Notes: generated by a model not told the origin, from the letters alone. DNA of 64,000 nucleotides from UBA3069 sp050633465 (GCA_050633465.1 JBOEGO010000021.1:15330-79329), one strand, 5' to 3'. Shown: positions 25,674-35,066, counted from the first letter of the stretch. Program-made: numbers and translations.

Positions 25674-27275
25674 ATGACGCATACAGCGCCAGCCATCGAA
25701 TTGCGCGGCATATCCAAGGCGTTCGGCCCGGTGCAGGCGAACAAGGATATTTCCATTGCCGTCATGCCCGGCACAATCCACGGCATTATCGGTGAAAACG
25801 GCGCGGGGAAATCCACCCTGATGTCGATTCTATACGGGTTTTACCGCGCTGACGCGGGCGAGGTATTCATAAAGGGCCGCCACACCCAGATCCCCGACAG
25901 TCAGGCCGCCATTGCCGCCGGCATCGGCATGGTGTTCCAGCATTTCAAACTGGTGCAGAATTTCACCGTGCTGGAAAATGTTGTGCTTGGGGCCGAGGAT
26001 GGCGCGATGCTGCGCCCGTCCCTGCGCAAGGCCCGCGCCGAGTTGAAATCGCTGGCCGATGAATACGGGCTGAACGTCGATCCCGACGCGGTGATCGAAG
26101 ACATCGGCGTGGGTATGCAGCAACGGGTAGAGATCCTGAAAGCTCTTTATCGGCGGGCCGAAATTCTGATTCTGGACGAACCCACCGGCGTGCTGACCCC
26201 GGCCGAGGCCGACCAGTTGTTCCGTATCCTTGACCGCCTGCGCGCCGAGGGCAAAACCATCATCCTGATCACCCATAAACTGCGTGAAATCATCGAATAT
26301 ACCGATACGGTTTCGGTAATGCGGCGTGGTGAAATGACCGCCACGGTAAAAACCGCCGATACCAGCCCCGAAGGGCTGGCGGAACTGATGGTGGGTCGTA
26401 AGGTGTTGCTGGAAATAGAAAAATCCCCCGCGCAACCGGCGGCAAAGGTGCTGGAAATCGAAAACCTGTCGGTGGTCGATGACAAGGGCGTGCTGCGGCT
26501 GGACGATGTCAGCCTGACCCTGCGCGCGGGCGAGGTGCTGGGCATCGCGGGCGTGGCCGGAAACGGGCAATCCGAGTTGCTGGAGGTGCTGGGCGGGATG
26601 CGCCCGGCGCGCAGCGGCATTGTGCGCGTGAACGGCGCAGAAATCGACCTGACGGGGCGGTTTTCAAACGGGCAGTCGCGGCGCAAACGCGGCATCGGCC
26701 ATGTGCCAGAGGATCGCCAGACCGAAGGCTTGATCATGGATTTCGCCGCATGGGAAAATACCGTGTTCGGCTATCATCGCGATCCCGAACCGGGCGGCAT
26801 TTTGATGGACAATGCGGGCATTCAGGCCCGCGCACAGGATCAGATGGACCGTTTCGATGTCCGCCCGCCCAACCCGCGCCTTGCGGCGCAACATTTTTCC
26901 GGTGGCAACCAGCAAAAGATTGTCGTGGCGCGTGAAATTGAACGCAATCCCGATATTTTGCTGATCGGACAGCCCACACGCGGCGTTGATATCGGCGCGA
27001 TTGAATTCATCCACAAACAGATCATCGCGCTGCGCGACGCGGGCAAGGCGATCTTGCTGGTTTCGGTCGAACTGGACGAAATCCTGTCGCTGTCCGACCG
27101 CGTGGCGGTGATGTTTGACGGGCAGGTCATGGGCACCGGCCCCGCCACCAGCGCCAACCATATCGGCATGGGCTGTTTGATGGCGGGCATGGGCGGCGAC
27201 GACACGCGGGCCATGGCGGGCTGGCAGATATCCGATGCCGCCGCGCCCGAAACCAACGCGCAAACGGGGGCCTGA
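25674..27275 (+). CDS. ABC transporter ATP-binding protein, two-domain nucleoside importer
   Basis: 533 residues holding two ATPase domains. Domain 1: Walker A GENGAGKST (residues 40-48), signature IGVGMQQRVEILKAL, Walker B ILILDEPTGVLTP. Domain 2: degenerate Walker A GVAGNGQSE, signature FSGGNQQK, Walker B LLIGQPTRGVD. These substitutions are normal for the RbsA/YufO-type ATPases that serve BMP receptors. It lies three bases before the first permease gene. Confidence 0.95.
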   Translation: MTHTAPAIELRGISKAFGPVQANKDISIAVMPGTIHGIIGENGAGKSTLMSILYGFYRADAGEVFIKGRHTQIPDSQAAIAAGIGMVFQHFKLVQNFTVLENVVLGAEDGAMLRPSLRKARAELKSLADEYGLNVDPDAVIEDIGVGMQQRVEILKALYRRAEILILDEPTGVLTPAEADQLFRILDRLRAEGKTIILITHKLREIIEYTDTVSVMRRGEMTATVKTADTSPEGLAELMVGRKVLLEIEKSPAQPAAKVLEIENLSVVDDKGVLRLDDVSLTLRAGEVLGIAGVAGNGQSELLEVLGGMRPARSGIVRVNGAEIDLTGRFSNGQSRRKRGIGHVPEDRQTEGLIMDFAAWENTVFGYHRDPEPGGILMDNAGIQARAQDQMDRFDVRPPNPRLAAQHFSGGNQQKIVVAREIERNPDILLIGQPTRGVDIGAIEFIHKQIIALRDAGKAILLVSVELDEILSLSDRVAVMFDGQVMGTGPATSANHIGMGCLMAGMGGDDTRAMAGWQISDAAAPETNAQTGA

Positions 27276-27278
27276 AAC

Positions 27279-28373
27279 ATGGGCAAAATGCCGAACTGGG
27301 CTGATGTGATCCTGATCCCGCTGATTTCCCTGCTGATTGCGGCGGTGATTTCGGCGCTGGTCATTCTGGCCATCGGGGAAAACCCGCTGGACGCGGTGAC
27401 CCTGATGATCAAGGGCGCGTTGGGGTCGACCTATGGCTGGGGCTATACGCTGTATTACGCCACCAATTTCATCTTTACCGGATTGTGCGTTTCTGTCGCC
27501 TTTCACGCCCGTCTGTTCAATATCGGCGGCGAGGGGCAGGCGTTATTGGGCGGGCTTGGCGTGGCGCTGGCCTGTTTATACATCCCATGGCCGCATTGGA
27601 CGCTGGCGGTGCTGGGCGCGGGTGTGGCATCGGCCACATTTGGCGCCTTATGGGCGGTCATTCCGGCGGTGTTGCAGGCCAAACGCGGCAGCCATATCGT
27701 GATCACCACCATCATGTTCAACTTTATCGCGGCGGCGCTGCTGAACTATGTTCTGGTCAACCTGTTGCGCCCGCCCCGCGCCATGGACCCGGCCAGCGCG
27801 AAATTCCCCGCATCCACCAACCTGCCGACATTGCACGAAATCCTGGCCCCCATCGGGATAAATTTTTCCAAGGCGGCCCCCGCCAATGTCACCCTGCTGA
27901 TCGCCATCGCCGCCTGCGTTTTCGTCTGGTTGCTGATCTGGCGCAGCAAGCTGGGCTATGAAATCCGCGCCTTTGGCCACAGTGAAACCGCCGCCAATTA
28001 CGCCGGTATCAACGCCACCAAAATCACTGTCATCGCCATGCTGATTTCGGGCGGATTGGCCGGAATGATGGCGATAAACAACGTGATGGGCGAAGCCGAG
28101 CGGCTGGTCATGAACTCGGTCGAGGGGGCAGGTTTCATCGGCATCGCTGTCGCCCTGATGGGGCGCAACCACCCGTTTGGCGTGTTTCTGGCGGCAATCC
28201 TGTTCGGGTTTCTGTATCAGGGCGGGGCCGAGCTGGCCCTATGGACCAGCATCCCGCGTGAATTGATCGTGGTCATTCAGGGGCTGGTGATCCTGTTCAC
28301 CGGCGCGCTGGACAATATGGTGCGCATGCCCTTGGAACGGCTGTTCCTACGCCTGAACAAAGGGGGCGGATGA
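27279..28373 (+). CDS. ABC transporter permease (nucleoside importer), first subunit
   Basis: 364 residues, branched-chain/ribose permease superfamily (BPD_transp_2) with about ten membrane segments. Family features include FTGLCVSVAFHARLFNIGGEGQ, SHIVITTIMFNFIAAALLNYVL and GRNHPFGVFLAAILFGFLYQGG. It forms a heterodimer with the next gene product; stops and starts overlap (28370-28373). Confidence 0.93.
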   Translation: MGKMPNWADVILIPLISLLIAAVISALVILAIGENPLDAVTLMIKGALGSTYGWGYTLYYATNFIFTGLCVSVAFHARLFNIGGEGQALLGGLGVALACLYIPWPHWTLAVLGAGVASATFGALWAVIPAVLQAKRGSHIVITTIMFNFIAAALLNYVLVNLLRPPRAMDPASAKFPASTNLPTLHEILAPIGINFSKAAPANVTLLIAIAACVFVWLLIWRSKLGYEIRAFGHSETAANYAGINATKITVIAMLISGGLAGMMAINNVMGEAERLVMNSVEGAGFIGIAVALMGRNHPFGVFLAAILFGFLYQGGAELALWTSIPRELIVVIQGLVILFTGALDNMVRMPLERLFLRLNKGGG

Positions 28374-29341
28374 TGGATATTCTGGCGCTGCTTGATCCGC
28401 AAATTCTGGCTTCGACCATCCGGTTGTCGGTGCCTTTGCTGCTGGCCTGCCTTGCGGGGCTGTTTTCCGAACGCGCGGGCGTGTTCGACATCGGGCTAGA
28501 GGGCAAGATGCTGCTGGCCGCATTTTTTTCCGCCGCGGTGGCGTTTCAAACCGGATCGGTATGGCTGGGCCTGCTGGCGGGGGTGGCGGCATCGCTGGTG
28601 CTGGCGGGCATCCACGGCCTTGCCTCGATCACCTTTCGCGGCAACCAGTTGATTGCGGGGGTTGCGCTTAATTTTTTGGCAGCCGGCATGACCGTGCTGG
28701 TCGCGCAAAGCTGGTTCCGTCAGGGCGGGCGCACGCCCTCGCTGATGGGGGGGGCGCGGTTTGAACCGATCACCCTGCCCTTTGCCCGCGACGATGCCAC
28801 CGGCATCAGGTATTTCTATACCGAGGTAATATCCGGCCATTCCCTGCTGGCATATGGCGCGTTTCTATGTGTGCCGCTCACGTGGTGGGTGCTGTATCGC
28901 ACCCGTTTCGGGCTGCGCCTGCGGGCGGTGGGTGAAAACCCCGCTGCGGTCGATACCGCAGGGGTTTCGGTGGTCGGGCTGCGCTATGCCTCCGTGATGA
29001 TCTGCGGGATTTTATGTGGTTTGGCGGGGGCTTATCTGGCGACCGCATTGCAGGCCGGTTTCGTCAAAGACATGACAGCAGGGCGCGGATATATCGCGCT
29101 GGCGGCGCTGATTTTCGCCAAATGGCGGCCTTGGTATGCGCTGATGGCGACGCTGTTGTTTGGCTATTTACAGGCGCTGTCGCTGCGCCCCGATCTGATC
29201 GAACGCGCCTTGGGGTTCAACGTGCAGATCCAATTGCTGGATGCCCTGCCCTATATTTTGACCGTGGTCATTCTGGCCGGTTTCGTCGGCCGCGCCATCC
29301 CACCCCGTGCGGGCGGCGAGGCCTATGTTAAAGAACGCTGA
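28370..29341 (+). CDS. ABC transporter permease (nucleoside importer), second subunit
   Basis: 323 residues (322 if the second ATG at 28373 is used). FSERAGVFDIGLEGKMLLAAFF and ASITFRGNQLIAGVALNFLAAGMT are typical of the smaller permease of BMP-type importers. It closes the four-gene transport operon, and nothing terminator-like is obvious in the 84 bases after it. Confidence 0.93.
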   Translation: MMDILALLDPQILASTIRLSVPLLLACLAGLFSERAGVFDIGLEGKMLLAAFFSAAVAFQTGSVWLGLLAGVAASLVLAGIHGLASITFRGNQLIAGVALNFLAAGMTVLVAQSWFRQGGRTPSLMGGARFEPITLPFARDDATGIRYFYTEVISGHSLLAYGAFLCVPLTWWVLYRTRFGLRLRAVGENPAAVDTAGVSVVGLRYASVMICGILCGLAGAYLATALQAGFVKDMTAGRGYIALAALIFAKWRPWYALMATLLFGYLQALSLRPDLIERALGFNVQIQLLDALPYILTVVILAGFVGRAIPPRAGGEAYVKER

Positions 29342-29425
29342 AACCTTTACCGAAACTTGACCGGATCGGGCTAAGCTGTTGCACAGGTGCTTGCCAATTC
29401 GCTGGGCGGCGCGTTAGGTGATACT

Positions 29426-30343
29426 ATGCAAATCTACCTTCCCATTGCCGAGGTATCGGTCAACGCCTTCCTGATTTTGGGGCTGGGGGGGCTGGTCGGC
29501 GTGTTGTCGGGCATGTTCGGCGTGGGTGGCGGGTTTCTGATCACGCCTTTGCTGTTCTTTGTTGGCATCCCGCCCGCCGTGGCGGTGGCCACATCGACCA
29601 ACCAGATCGTCGCATCGTCCTTTTCGGCGCTGCTGGCACATCTGAAACGGCGCAATGTCGATATAAAAATGGGCTGGGTGCTGTTGCTGGGCGGCATGGC
29701 CGGATCGGGCGCGGGCATGGTGGTGTTCAACTACCTGAAAAGCCTGGGGCAGGTCGATCTGTTGGTGCGGCTGTGCTATGTGGTGTTTCTGGGCATCATC
29801 GGCGGGCTGATGTTTTTCGAGGCCCTGCGCGCCCTGCGCCGCGCGAAAAACGGCACCACCCCGCGCAAACGGCGCGAACGAAAACTGGTGCATAAACTGC
29901 CGCTGAAAATGCGGTTTCGCACCTCGGGCCTGTATATTTCCATTATTCCGCCTGTGGTTGTCGGGTTTTTCGTTGGTATTCTGGCCGCAATCATGGGGGT
30001 TGGTGGCGGGTTCATCATGGTGCCTGCCATGATTTACCTGCTGGGCATGCCAACCAAGGTTGTGGTCGGCACCTCGCTGTTTCAAATCATTTTCGTCAGC
30101 GGGTTCACCACACTTCTGCATGCCACCACCAACCACACCGTTGACATCGTGCTGGCCGTGCTGCTGCTGGTCGGCGGCGTGATCGGCGCGCAATTCGGCA
30201 CCACCATCGGCCTGAAACTCAAGGCCGAACAACTGCGGTTTCTACTGGCCGCGCTGGTGCTGCTGGTCTGTGGCAAACTGGCGCTGGAACTGCTGCTGCA
30301 ACCATCAGAACGCTATTCCATCAGCGTCTATCAAGGGCATTGA
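29426..30343 (+). CDS. TSUP family permease (TauE/SafE)
   Basis: 305 residues with an internal duplication: GLVGVLSGMFGVGGGFLITPLL in the first half and FFVGILAAIMGVGGGFIMVPAMIYLLGMPTKVVVGTS in the second. Such proteins export or import sulphite, sulphonates or other small anions. I chose the ATG at 29426 with AGGTGA upstream over an upstream GTG at 29387. It is one base from the next gene, a TIGR02186 protein, so the pair is one functional unit. Confidence 0.9.
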   Translation: MQIYLPIAEVSVNAFLILGLGGLVGVLSGMFGVGGGFLITPLLFFVGIPPAVAVATSTNQIVASSFSALLAHLKRRNVDIKMGWVLLLGGMAGSGAGMVVFNYLKSLGQVDLLVRLCYVVFLGIIGGLMFFEALRALRRAKNGTTPRKRRERKLVHKLPLKMRFRTSGLYISIIPPVVVGFFVGILAAIMGVGGGFIMVPAMIYLLGMPTKVVVGTSLFQIIFVSGFTTLLHATTNHTVDIVLAVLLLVGGVIGAQFGTTIGLKLKAEQLRFLLAALVLLVCGKLALELLLQPSERYSISVYQGH

Positions 30344-30344
30344 T

Positions 30345-31100
30345 ATGCTGCGCTGGTTGATCCCCCTGCTGATATGCGCCCTGCCCCTTAGGGCCGAGGA
30401 AGTGGTGCTGGGTCTCAGCCATTCCGAAGTATCCATCACAGCCGATTTCGACGGGTCCGAGCTGTTGATTTTCGGCGCCGTCAAACGCGAGGCCCCGATC
30501 AAGGATCCCCCGCTAGAGGTGATCGTGACCGTGGCCGGACCATCCACGCCCCTGACCGTGTTTCGCAAGGACCGCGTGGCGGGCATCTGGATCAACAATT
30601 CCGGCGTCACCATGGACCGCGCGCCCAGTTTCTATGCGCTGGCCAGTTCGGCCCCGCTGTCCGATATTCTGTCGCGGTCGGAAAACCTGCGCCATGACAT
30701 CACCATCAACCGCGCCATCCGCGCCGTGGGCATTTCAGGGCGCGCCGGTAGCGTGGGCGAATTTCGCGATGCGCTGGTCCGTATGCGCACCGGCGAAGGT
30801 CTGTATCAGGTGCTGGACAGCCAGGTCACATTTCGCGAACAAACCCTGTTTCGCACCGCTATCACCATGCCCGCCAACCTGACCGAGGGCACTTATACCA
30901 CGCGTATTTTCCTGATCCGTGGCCAAGAGGTCGTGAACTGGACCTCGACCCCGATTGAGGTGCGCAAGGTCGGGCTGGAGCGGTTCCTGTTTTCGCTGTC
31001 GCGCAATCAACCGCTGCTATACGGGCTGTTGTCGCTGGCCATCGCGATTGTCGCGGGCTGGGGGGCGTCCGGCCTGTTTCGGATGCTGCGCAACGGGTGA
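30345..31100 (+). CDS. TIGR02186 family periplasmic protein with C-terminal membrane anchor
   Basis: 251 residues. A short signal peptide (LIPLLICALPLRAEE), then EVVLGLSHSEVSITADFDGSELLIFGAV, the TIGR02186 hallmark. A single C-terminal membrane helix (about 226-247, LLYGLLSLAIAIVAGWGASGLF) anchors it to the inner membrane. AAGGG precedes the ATG. The family is alphaproteobacterial, of unknown function and usually beside a TSUP permease, as here; it may be an accessory subunit. Confidence 0.85.
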   Translation: MLRWLIPLLICALPLRAEEVVLGLSHSEVSITADFDGSELLIFGAVKREAPIKDPPLEVIVTVAGPSTPLTVFRKDRVAGIWINNSGVTMDRAPSFYALASSAPLSDILSRSENLRHDITINRAIRAVGISGRAGSVGEFRDALVRMRTGEGLYQVLDSQVTFREQTLFRTAITMPANLTEGTYTTRIFLIRGQEVVNWTSTPIEVRKVGLERFLFSLSRNQPLLYGLLSLAIAIVAGWGASGLFRMLRNG

Positions 31101-31137
31101 CTTCGGCCTGTGTGCGGCCACTGCCGGACGCTCCGCG

Positions 31138-31201
31138 GGAGGTATTTCAGGAACAATGAAGCCGGGCGTTATCGCACCTTTCACTGTTCTGAAAATACCT
31201 C
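31138..31201. terminator. Inverted pair of family A repeats between convergent genes
   Basis: GGAGGTATTTCAGGAACAAT plus GAA (31138-31160) faces its imperfect inverse TTTCACTGTTCTGAAAATACC plus TC (from 31180 to 31201). The arms can pair over about 22 bases with a few mismatches. Position between the convergent TIGR02186 and extensin genes fits a bidirectional terminator. Confidence 0.65.
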
Positions 31202-31239
31202 AACCCGACTGGTGCCAAGGGGGCGGCGGCCTATGCAGA

Positions 31240-32034
31240 TCACCGGCAATAGCTGCCAGAGCGATAGCGCGCCGTGTCAAAGTGGAAATGATCGCGGTGA
31301 AATTTATTGGCATTGGGGCCAAGCACGGTGCCGAACGGCCCGCAGGCGGATTTATGGGCCTGTTTCAACGCCTTGCCGCCGCGCCCCTTGCCCCAATCCT
31401 TGAGTACCGAAATCTGGCTGCCGTCATGCAAGGTGAACCCGCCGATATCTACGGCGCGACCTTTGCCATGTTCGGATATCCGCGCACCTTTCTGGCTGTT
31501 GCGGGTGCGACAGGCGTATCCCGCCATGATCCGCATCTGTTTCACGCCGCCCCCCATGCGCCCAACGGCAGGGGATAGCCCCTTTTCCACCCATGTTTTC
31601 AAGGTTTTGGCCGTGGTGCAATCCATCACGGCGGGGGTAGACAGGGCCACGCCCGAAACGCTGCGCACCCGCACCGCCTGCGCCACGCCGCAGCCGCGTA
31701 TTTTGCCCGGCACCGGGCCGATAGCCTCGCCCTTGATGGCCGGATCGCCGCAAACCGCGCCCTTCAGGCTGGCGTTGCGCCGCGCCTTGGCTTTTTTCGG
31801 CAGGTTGTCGGGCCGCAGATTGGGGCGCAGGGACCGGAACAGCCCTTTGCGCTCGCGCTTGGGTGTATCAAATATTTCCGACGCATTTTCAGGGCTTTGC
31901 ACAGTTGGTGCAGGGGTCACAACCTGCATTGATCCGGGGCGCGCAACGGGGCGCAGCGAGGTTTCGGGTGCGCGCGCGCCTGCCGCGCTGGCGATCAGCA
32001 GCAGCGCCGCCATGATCGCCACGCGGCCCGTCAT
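31240..32034 (-). CDS. Extensin-like C-terminal domain protein (LAS-type metallopeptidase fold)
   Basis: 264 residues with a signal peptide (to about residue 22). The extensin_C domain has RIMAGYACRTRN, then H189-x6-D196 (SEHGKGRAVDIGG) and H249-x-H251 (DHFHFD), which match the zinc-ligand layout of VanY/LAS peptidases that cleave peptidoglycan peptides. Activity has not been shown for most members. The start overlaps the tyrC stop by four bases, so it is co-translated with aromatic amino acid genes, an odd partnership. Confidence 0.85.
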   Translation of the reverse strand: MTGRVAIMAALLLIASAAGARAPETSLRPVARPGSMQVVTPAPTVQSPENASEIFDTPKRERKGLFRSLRPNLRPDNLPKKAKARRNASLKGAVCGDPAIKGEAIGPVPGKIRGCGVAQAVRVRSVSGVALSTPAVMDCTTAKTLKTWVEKGLSPAVGRMGGGVKQMRIMAGYACRTRNSQKGARISEHGKGRAVDIGGFTLHDGSQISVLKDWGKGRGGKALKQAHKSACGPFGTVLGPNANKFHRDHFHFDTARYRSGSYCR

Positions 32035-32969
32035 TTGCTTTTGCCACGCCCGAAATCGGGCGCATCGGTGTCTTGGCCTGCCTCGATGATGCCACGCCGG
32101 ATCGCACGGGTGCGGGTGAAATAATCAAACAGGTGATCCCCGTCACCGGACCGGATCGCACGTTGCAGCACGAACAATTCCTCGGTAAAGCGGCCCAGAA
32201 TTTCCAGCGTCGCCTCTTTGTTTTCCAGAAAAACATCGCGCCACATGGTCGGATCGGACGCCGCAATGCGGGTGAAATCGCGAAAACCGGCGGCGGAAAA
32301 TTTGATGACTTCCTGATCTGAAACGCGGCTTAGGTCATCGGCCACGCCGACCATGGTATAGGCGATCAGGTGCGGGATATGGCTGACCACGGCGCAGACC
32401 TGATCGTGGTGTTCGACCTCCATCCGTTCGGTATTCGCGCCCAGCGCCTGCCAGAATGACTCCAGCCTTGTTACGGCCACTTCGCGGGCCTCGCCCGGAA
32501 CGATCAGGCACCAGCGGTTGTCAAACAGCGATGCAAAACCGGAATCGGGGCCGGAATGTTCGGTGCCTGCCATCGGGTGCGCGGGCACGAAATCGACCCC
32601 TGCGGGAATATGCGGCGCCACATGGGCGATCACCGATTTCTTGACCGAGCCAACATCGGTCACGGTTGCGCCTGCGGCCAGATGCGGCGCGATATCGGCG
32701 GCGACCGCCCCCATCACCCCGACGGGCACGCATAAAATGACCAGATCGGCGTCTTTGACCGCGTCAATCGCACTGTCACAGACCAGATCGCACAGGCCAA
32801 GGCGGCGGGCCGTGTCGCGGGTGGATTGCGACCGTGCATAGCCCGAAACCGTAGCATCCATCCCGGCGCGGCGCATGGCCCAGAAAAGGGATGACGCAAT
32901 CAGCCCCAGACCGATCAGCGCGACCTTTTTGTAAGGCTGTGCAAGGGGTTGGCCTGCAAATTCTGTCAT
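32031..32969 (-). CDS. tyrC: Prephenate/arogenate dehydrogenase family protein
   Basis: 312 residues. Rossmann motif VALIGLGLIASSL (from residue 17), ADLVILCVPVG, and FVPAHPMAGTEHSGP, the TyrA core around the substrate site. It oxidises prephenate or arogenate to the tyrosine precursor. Overlaps with hisC (ATGA at 32966-32969) and with the extensin gene make a tight three-gene operon. Choosing between cyclohexadienyl and arogenate specificity is not possible from sequence reading. Confidence 0.92.
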   Translation of the reverse strand: MTEFAGQPLAQPYKKVALIGLGLIASSLFWAMRRAGMDATVSGYARSQSTRDTARRLGLCDLVCDSAIDAVKDADLVILCVPVGVMGAVAADIAPHLAAGATVTDVGSVKKSVIAHVAPHIPAGVDFVPAHPMAGTEHSGPDSGFASLFDNRWCLIVPGEAREVAVTRLESFWQALGANTERMEVEHHDQVCAVVSHIPHLIAYTMVGVADDLSRVSDQEVIKFSAAGFRDFTRIAASDPTMWRDVFLENKEATLEILGRFTEELFVLQRAIRSGDGDHLFDYFTRTRAIRRGIIEAGQDTDAPDFGRGKSK

Positions 32970-34051
32970 CGCGCACCGCCTTTGAACAACCCGATCGTAT
33001 GGGCCACGCGGCGGCAGGCGGGTTCGTCGCCGATGGTGATGCGCAGGCATTCGGGCAGTTTATACCCAGCCACCTGACGCACGATCAGCCCGTGTTGGCG
33101 CAGGAATGCATCGCAGGCGGCGGCCTCTTCGGCATCGGCGAAACGGGCCAGCACGAAATTGGCCTCGGATTTGTCACAGGGCACGCCGTGACCGGCCAAT
33201 GCCTCGGTCAGCCAGGCCCGCAGGCGGCTGTTGTCGGCGCGGCATTTGTCAGCGTAGGCCTGATCGCGCACGGCGGCTTCGGCCACGGCCAGCGCCACGT
33301 TGGACAGGTTGAACGGCCCGCGAATGCGGTTCAGCACGTCAATCACACCCTGCGGTGCATAGCCCCAGCCAACACGCAAACCGCCCAAACCATACAGTTT
33401 GGAAAACGTCCGCGTCATCACCACATTGTCACGCGCATCGACCAGTTTGGCCCCACCGTCAAACCCGTCGACATATTCCGCATATGCCCCGTCCAGCACC
33501 AGCAGCGCGCCCTCGGGCAGGGCTTCGGCGAGGCGTTTCACCTCTTTCGCGCCCAGCATGGTGCCGGTGGGGTTGTTGGGGTTGGCGATGAACACCAGTT
33601 TGGTGCGGTCAGTGACGCAGGCCAGTATTTTATCGACATCAATGCGGCGGTCGGTTTCGCCCGCTTCGACCGGCACGCCCCCTGCTGCCAGCGTCGATAT
33701 ACGATACATGGCGAACCCGTGTTCGGTGTGGATCACCTCGTCACCCTGCCCGACATAGGCCTGACACAGGAAATGGATCACCTCGTCGCTGCCAACGCCG
33801 CAAATGATGCGGTTCACGTCCAGTTTGAACACTTCGGCAATGGCCAGCCGCAGGCTGATGTGATCGGTCGAAGGGTAACGATGCAGGTTCAGCGCCTCGC
33901 GGCGATAAGCCTCGATCGCGGCCTCGGAGGGGCCATAGGGGTTTTCGTTCGACGACAGTTTCACAACCTCGCTCACACCTTCCAGATGCGAGGCGCCCCC
34001 CTGATATAGGGCGATGTCCATAATTCCGGGCTGTGCTGCGATTTTTGTCAT
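32966..34051 (-). CDS. hisC: Histidinol-phosphate aminotransferase
   Basis: 361 residues, PLP class II. K218 in TRTFSKLYGLGGLRVG is the Schiff-base lysine; SSNENPYGPS near the N-terminus and IANPNNPTGTM are family motifs. It acts in histidine synthesis, and in alphaproteobacteria HisC often also transaminates aromatic intermediates, which fits the coupling to tyrC. AGGAG precedes the start. It leads the hisC-tyrC-extensin operon. Confidence 0.94.
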   Translation of the reverse strand: MTKIAAQPGIMDIALYQGGASHLEGVSEVVKLSSNENPYGPSEAAIEAYRREALNLHRYPSTDHISLRLAIAEVFKLDVNRIICGVGSDEVIHFLCQAYVGQGDEVIHTEHGFAMYRISTLAAGGVPVEAGETDRRIDVDKILACVTDRTKLVFIANPNNPTGTMLGAKEVKRLAEALPEGALLVLDGAYAEYVDGFDGGAKLVDARDNVVMTRTFSKLYGLGGLRVGWGYAPQGVIDVLNRIRGPFNLSNVALAVAEAAVRDQAYADKCRADNSRLRAWLTEALAGHGVPCDKSEANFVLARFADAEEAAACDAFLRQHGLIVRQVAGYKLPECLRITIGDEPACRRVAHTIGLFKGGAR

Positions 34052-34152
34052 GTCGAATTACTCCTGAACCCCCCTCATACAAAGGGCGCAGGGCCAATGG
34101 AAGGCACAAACAGGTCGCAGGCCAAGGCGGCGCAATGCCGTTGCAGAAATGA

Positions 34153-34182
34153 AAAACCCCGCAGGCGGTGCTGCGGGGTTTT
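34153..34182. terminator. Rho-independent terminator of rpsD
   Basis: AAAACCCCGCAG (34153-34164) pairs perfectly with CTGCGGGGTTTT (34171-34182) around a six-base loop. Read on the minus strand it ends in a T-run just past the rpsD stop at 34210. Confidence 0.92.
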
Positions 34183-34209
34183 CCGTATCGTTCTGTGTGG
34201 CGGCGAAAA

Positions 34210-34830
34210 TTAGTTTTTCGCGTAGAATTCCACAACCAGGTTCGGTTCCATGATCACGGGATAGGGCACATCGGCCAGCTGCGGTGCGCGCACGAATGTC
34301 GCGGTCAGCTTGGAGTGGTCCACATCCATGTAATCGGGCACGTCACGTTCGGGCAGCTGAACGGCTTCCAGAATGGCGGCCATTTGCTTGGACTTTTCGC
34401 GCACTTCGATAACGTCACCCTCTTTTACACGGTAGGAGGGGATGTTGACGCGCTTGCCGTTCACCAGCACATGGCCGTGGTTCACGAACTGACGTGCGGC
34501 AAATACGGTTGCCACGAATTTTGCGCGATACACAACGGCGTCCAGGCGGCGCTCCAGCAGACCGATCAGGTTTTCACCTGTATCGCCTTTTACGCGCTCG
34601 GCTTCGCCGTAGATGCGGCGGAACTGTTTCTCGGTCAGGTCGCCGTAGTAACCCTTCAGCTTTTGCTTGGCGCGCAGCTGGATACCGAAATCCGACAGTT
34701 TCTGCTTGCGGCGCTGACCGTGCTGGCCGGGGCCGTATTCGCGGCGATTGACGGGGGATTTGGGGCGGCCCCAAATGTTTTCGCCCATGCGGCGGTCAAT
34801 TTTGTACTTGGCAGACGTGCGTTTGGTCAC
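34210..34830 (-). CDS. rpsD: 30S ribosomal protein S4
   Basis: 206 residues, standard length. The N-terminus MTKRTSAKYKIDRRMGENIWG, the S4 RNA-binding domain RRLDAVVYRAKFVATVFAARQFVNHGHVLVNGKRVNIPSY, and the C-terminal VEFYAKN are canonical. S4 nucleates 30S assembly on 16S rRNA. As usual in Rhodobacterales it stands alone, outside the alpha operon. It has its own strong promoter about 200 bases upstream and a perfect terminator. Confidence 0.98.
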   Translation of the reverse strand: MTKRTSAKYKIDRRMGENIWGRPKSPVNRREYGPGQHGQRRKQKLSDFGIQLRAKQKLKGYYGDLTEKQFRRIYGEAERVKGDTGENLIGLLERRLDAVVYRAKFVATVFAARQFVNHGHVLVNGKRVNIPSYRVKEGDVIEVREKSKQMAAILEAVQLPERDVPDYMDVDHSKLTATFVRAPQLADVPYPVIMEPNLVVEFYAKN

Positions 34831-35038
34831 GGCTGTTCTCCTTTATATTTGGCTCTGCAACTGGTTCCGAATACCGGTTCCCATTTTTCGGGGTGCGGAC
34901 GCGATTGCGCCATCAACCTTCAAAATCAGTCCCGCATCGGCCTTGCCGCAGCGATAAAGGGCGTTGTCCTCTTCTTCGGGTTTCCCCTAGGATGACAGGA
35001 ATCCCCTTGCGGGGTCCACCAACACCAATGAAGCCGCG

Positions 35039-35066
35039 CTTATATCTGCGCGCATGACAGAGTCAA
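35039..35066 (-). promoter_or_regulatory. Sigma-70 promoter for rpsD
   Basis: On the minus strand TTGACT (35061-35066) and TATAAG (35039-35044) are spaced by 16 bases. Transcription would begin near 35030, leaving a leader of about 200 nt before the rpsD ATG at 34830. The leader holds a small GC hairpin CCCCGCAAGGGG (35003-35014). Confidence 0.7.

Noticed and set aside
32891..34009. 372-codon frame opposite hisC
   Set aside because: Low-complexity antisense translation of a clear aminotransferase gene.
34168..34995. Long open frame opposite rpsD
   Set aside because: It is antisense to a fully conserved ribosomal protein gene and its product resembles nothing; open antisense frames are expected at this GC content.
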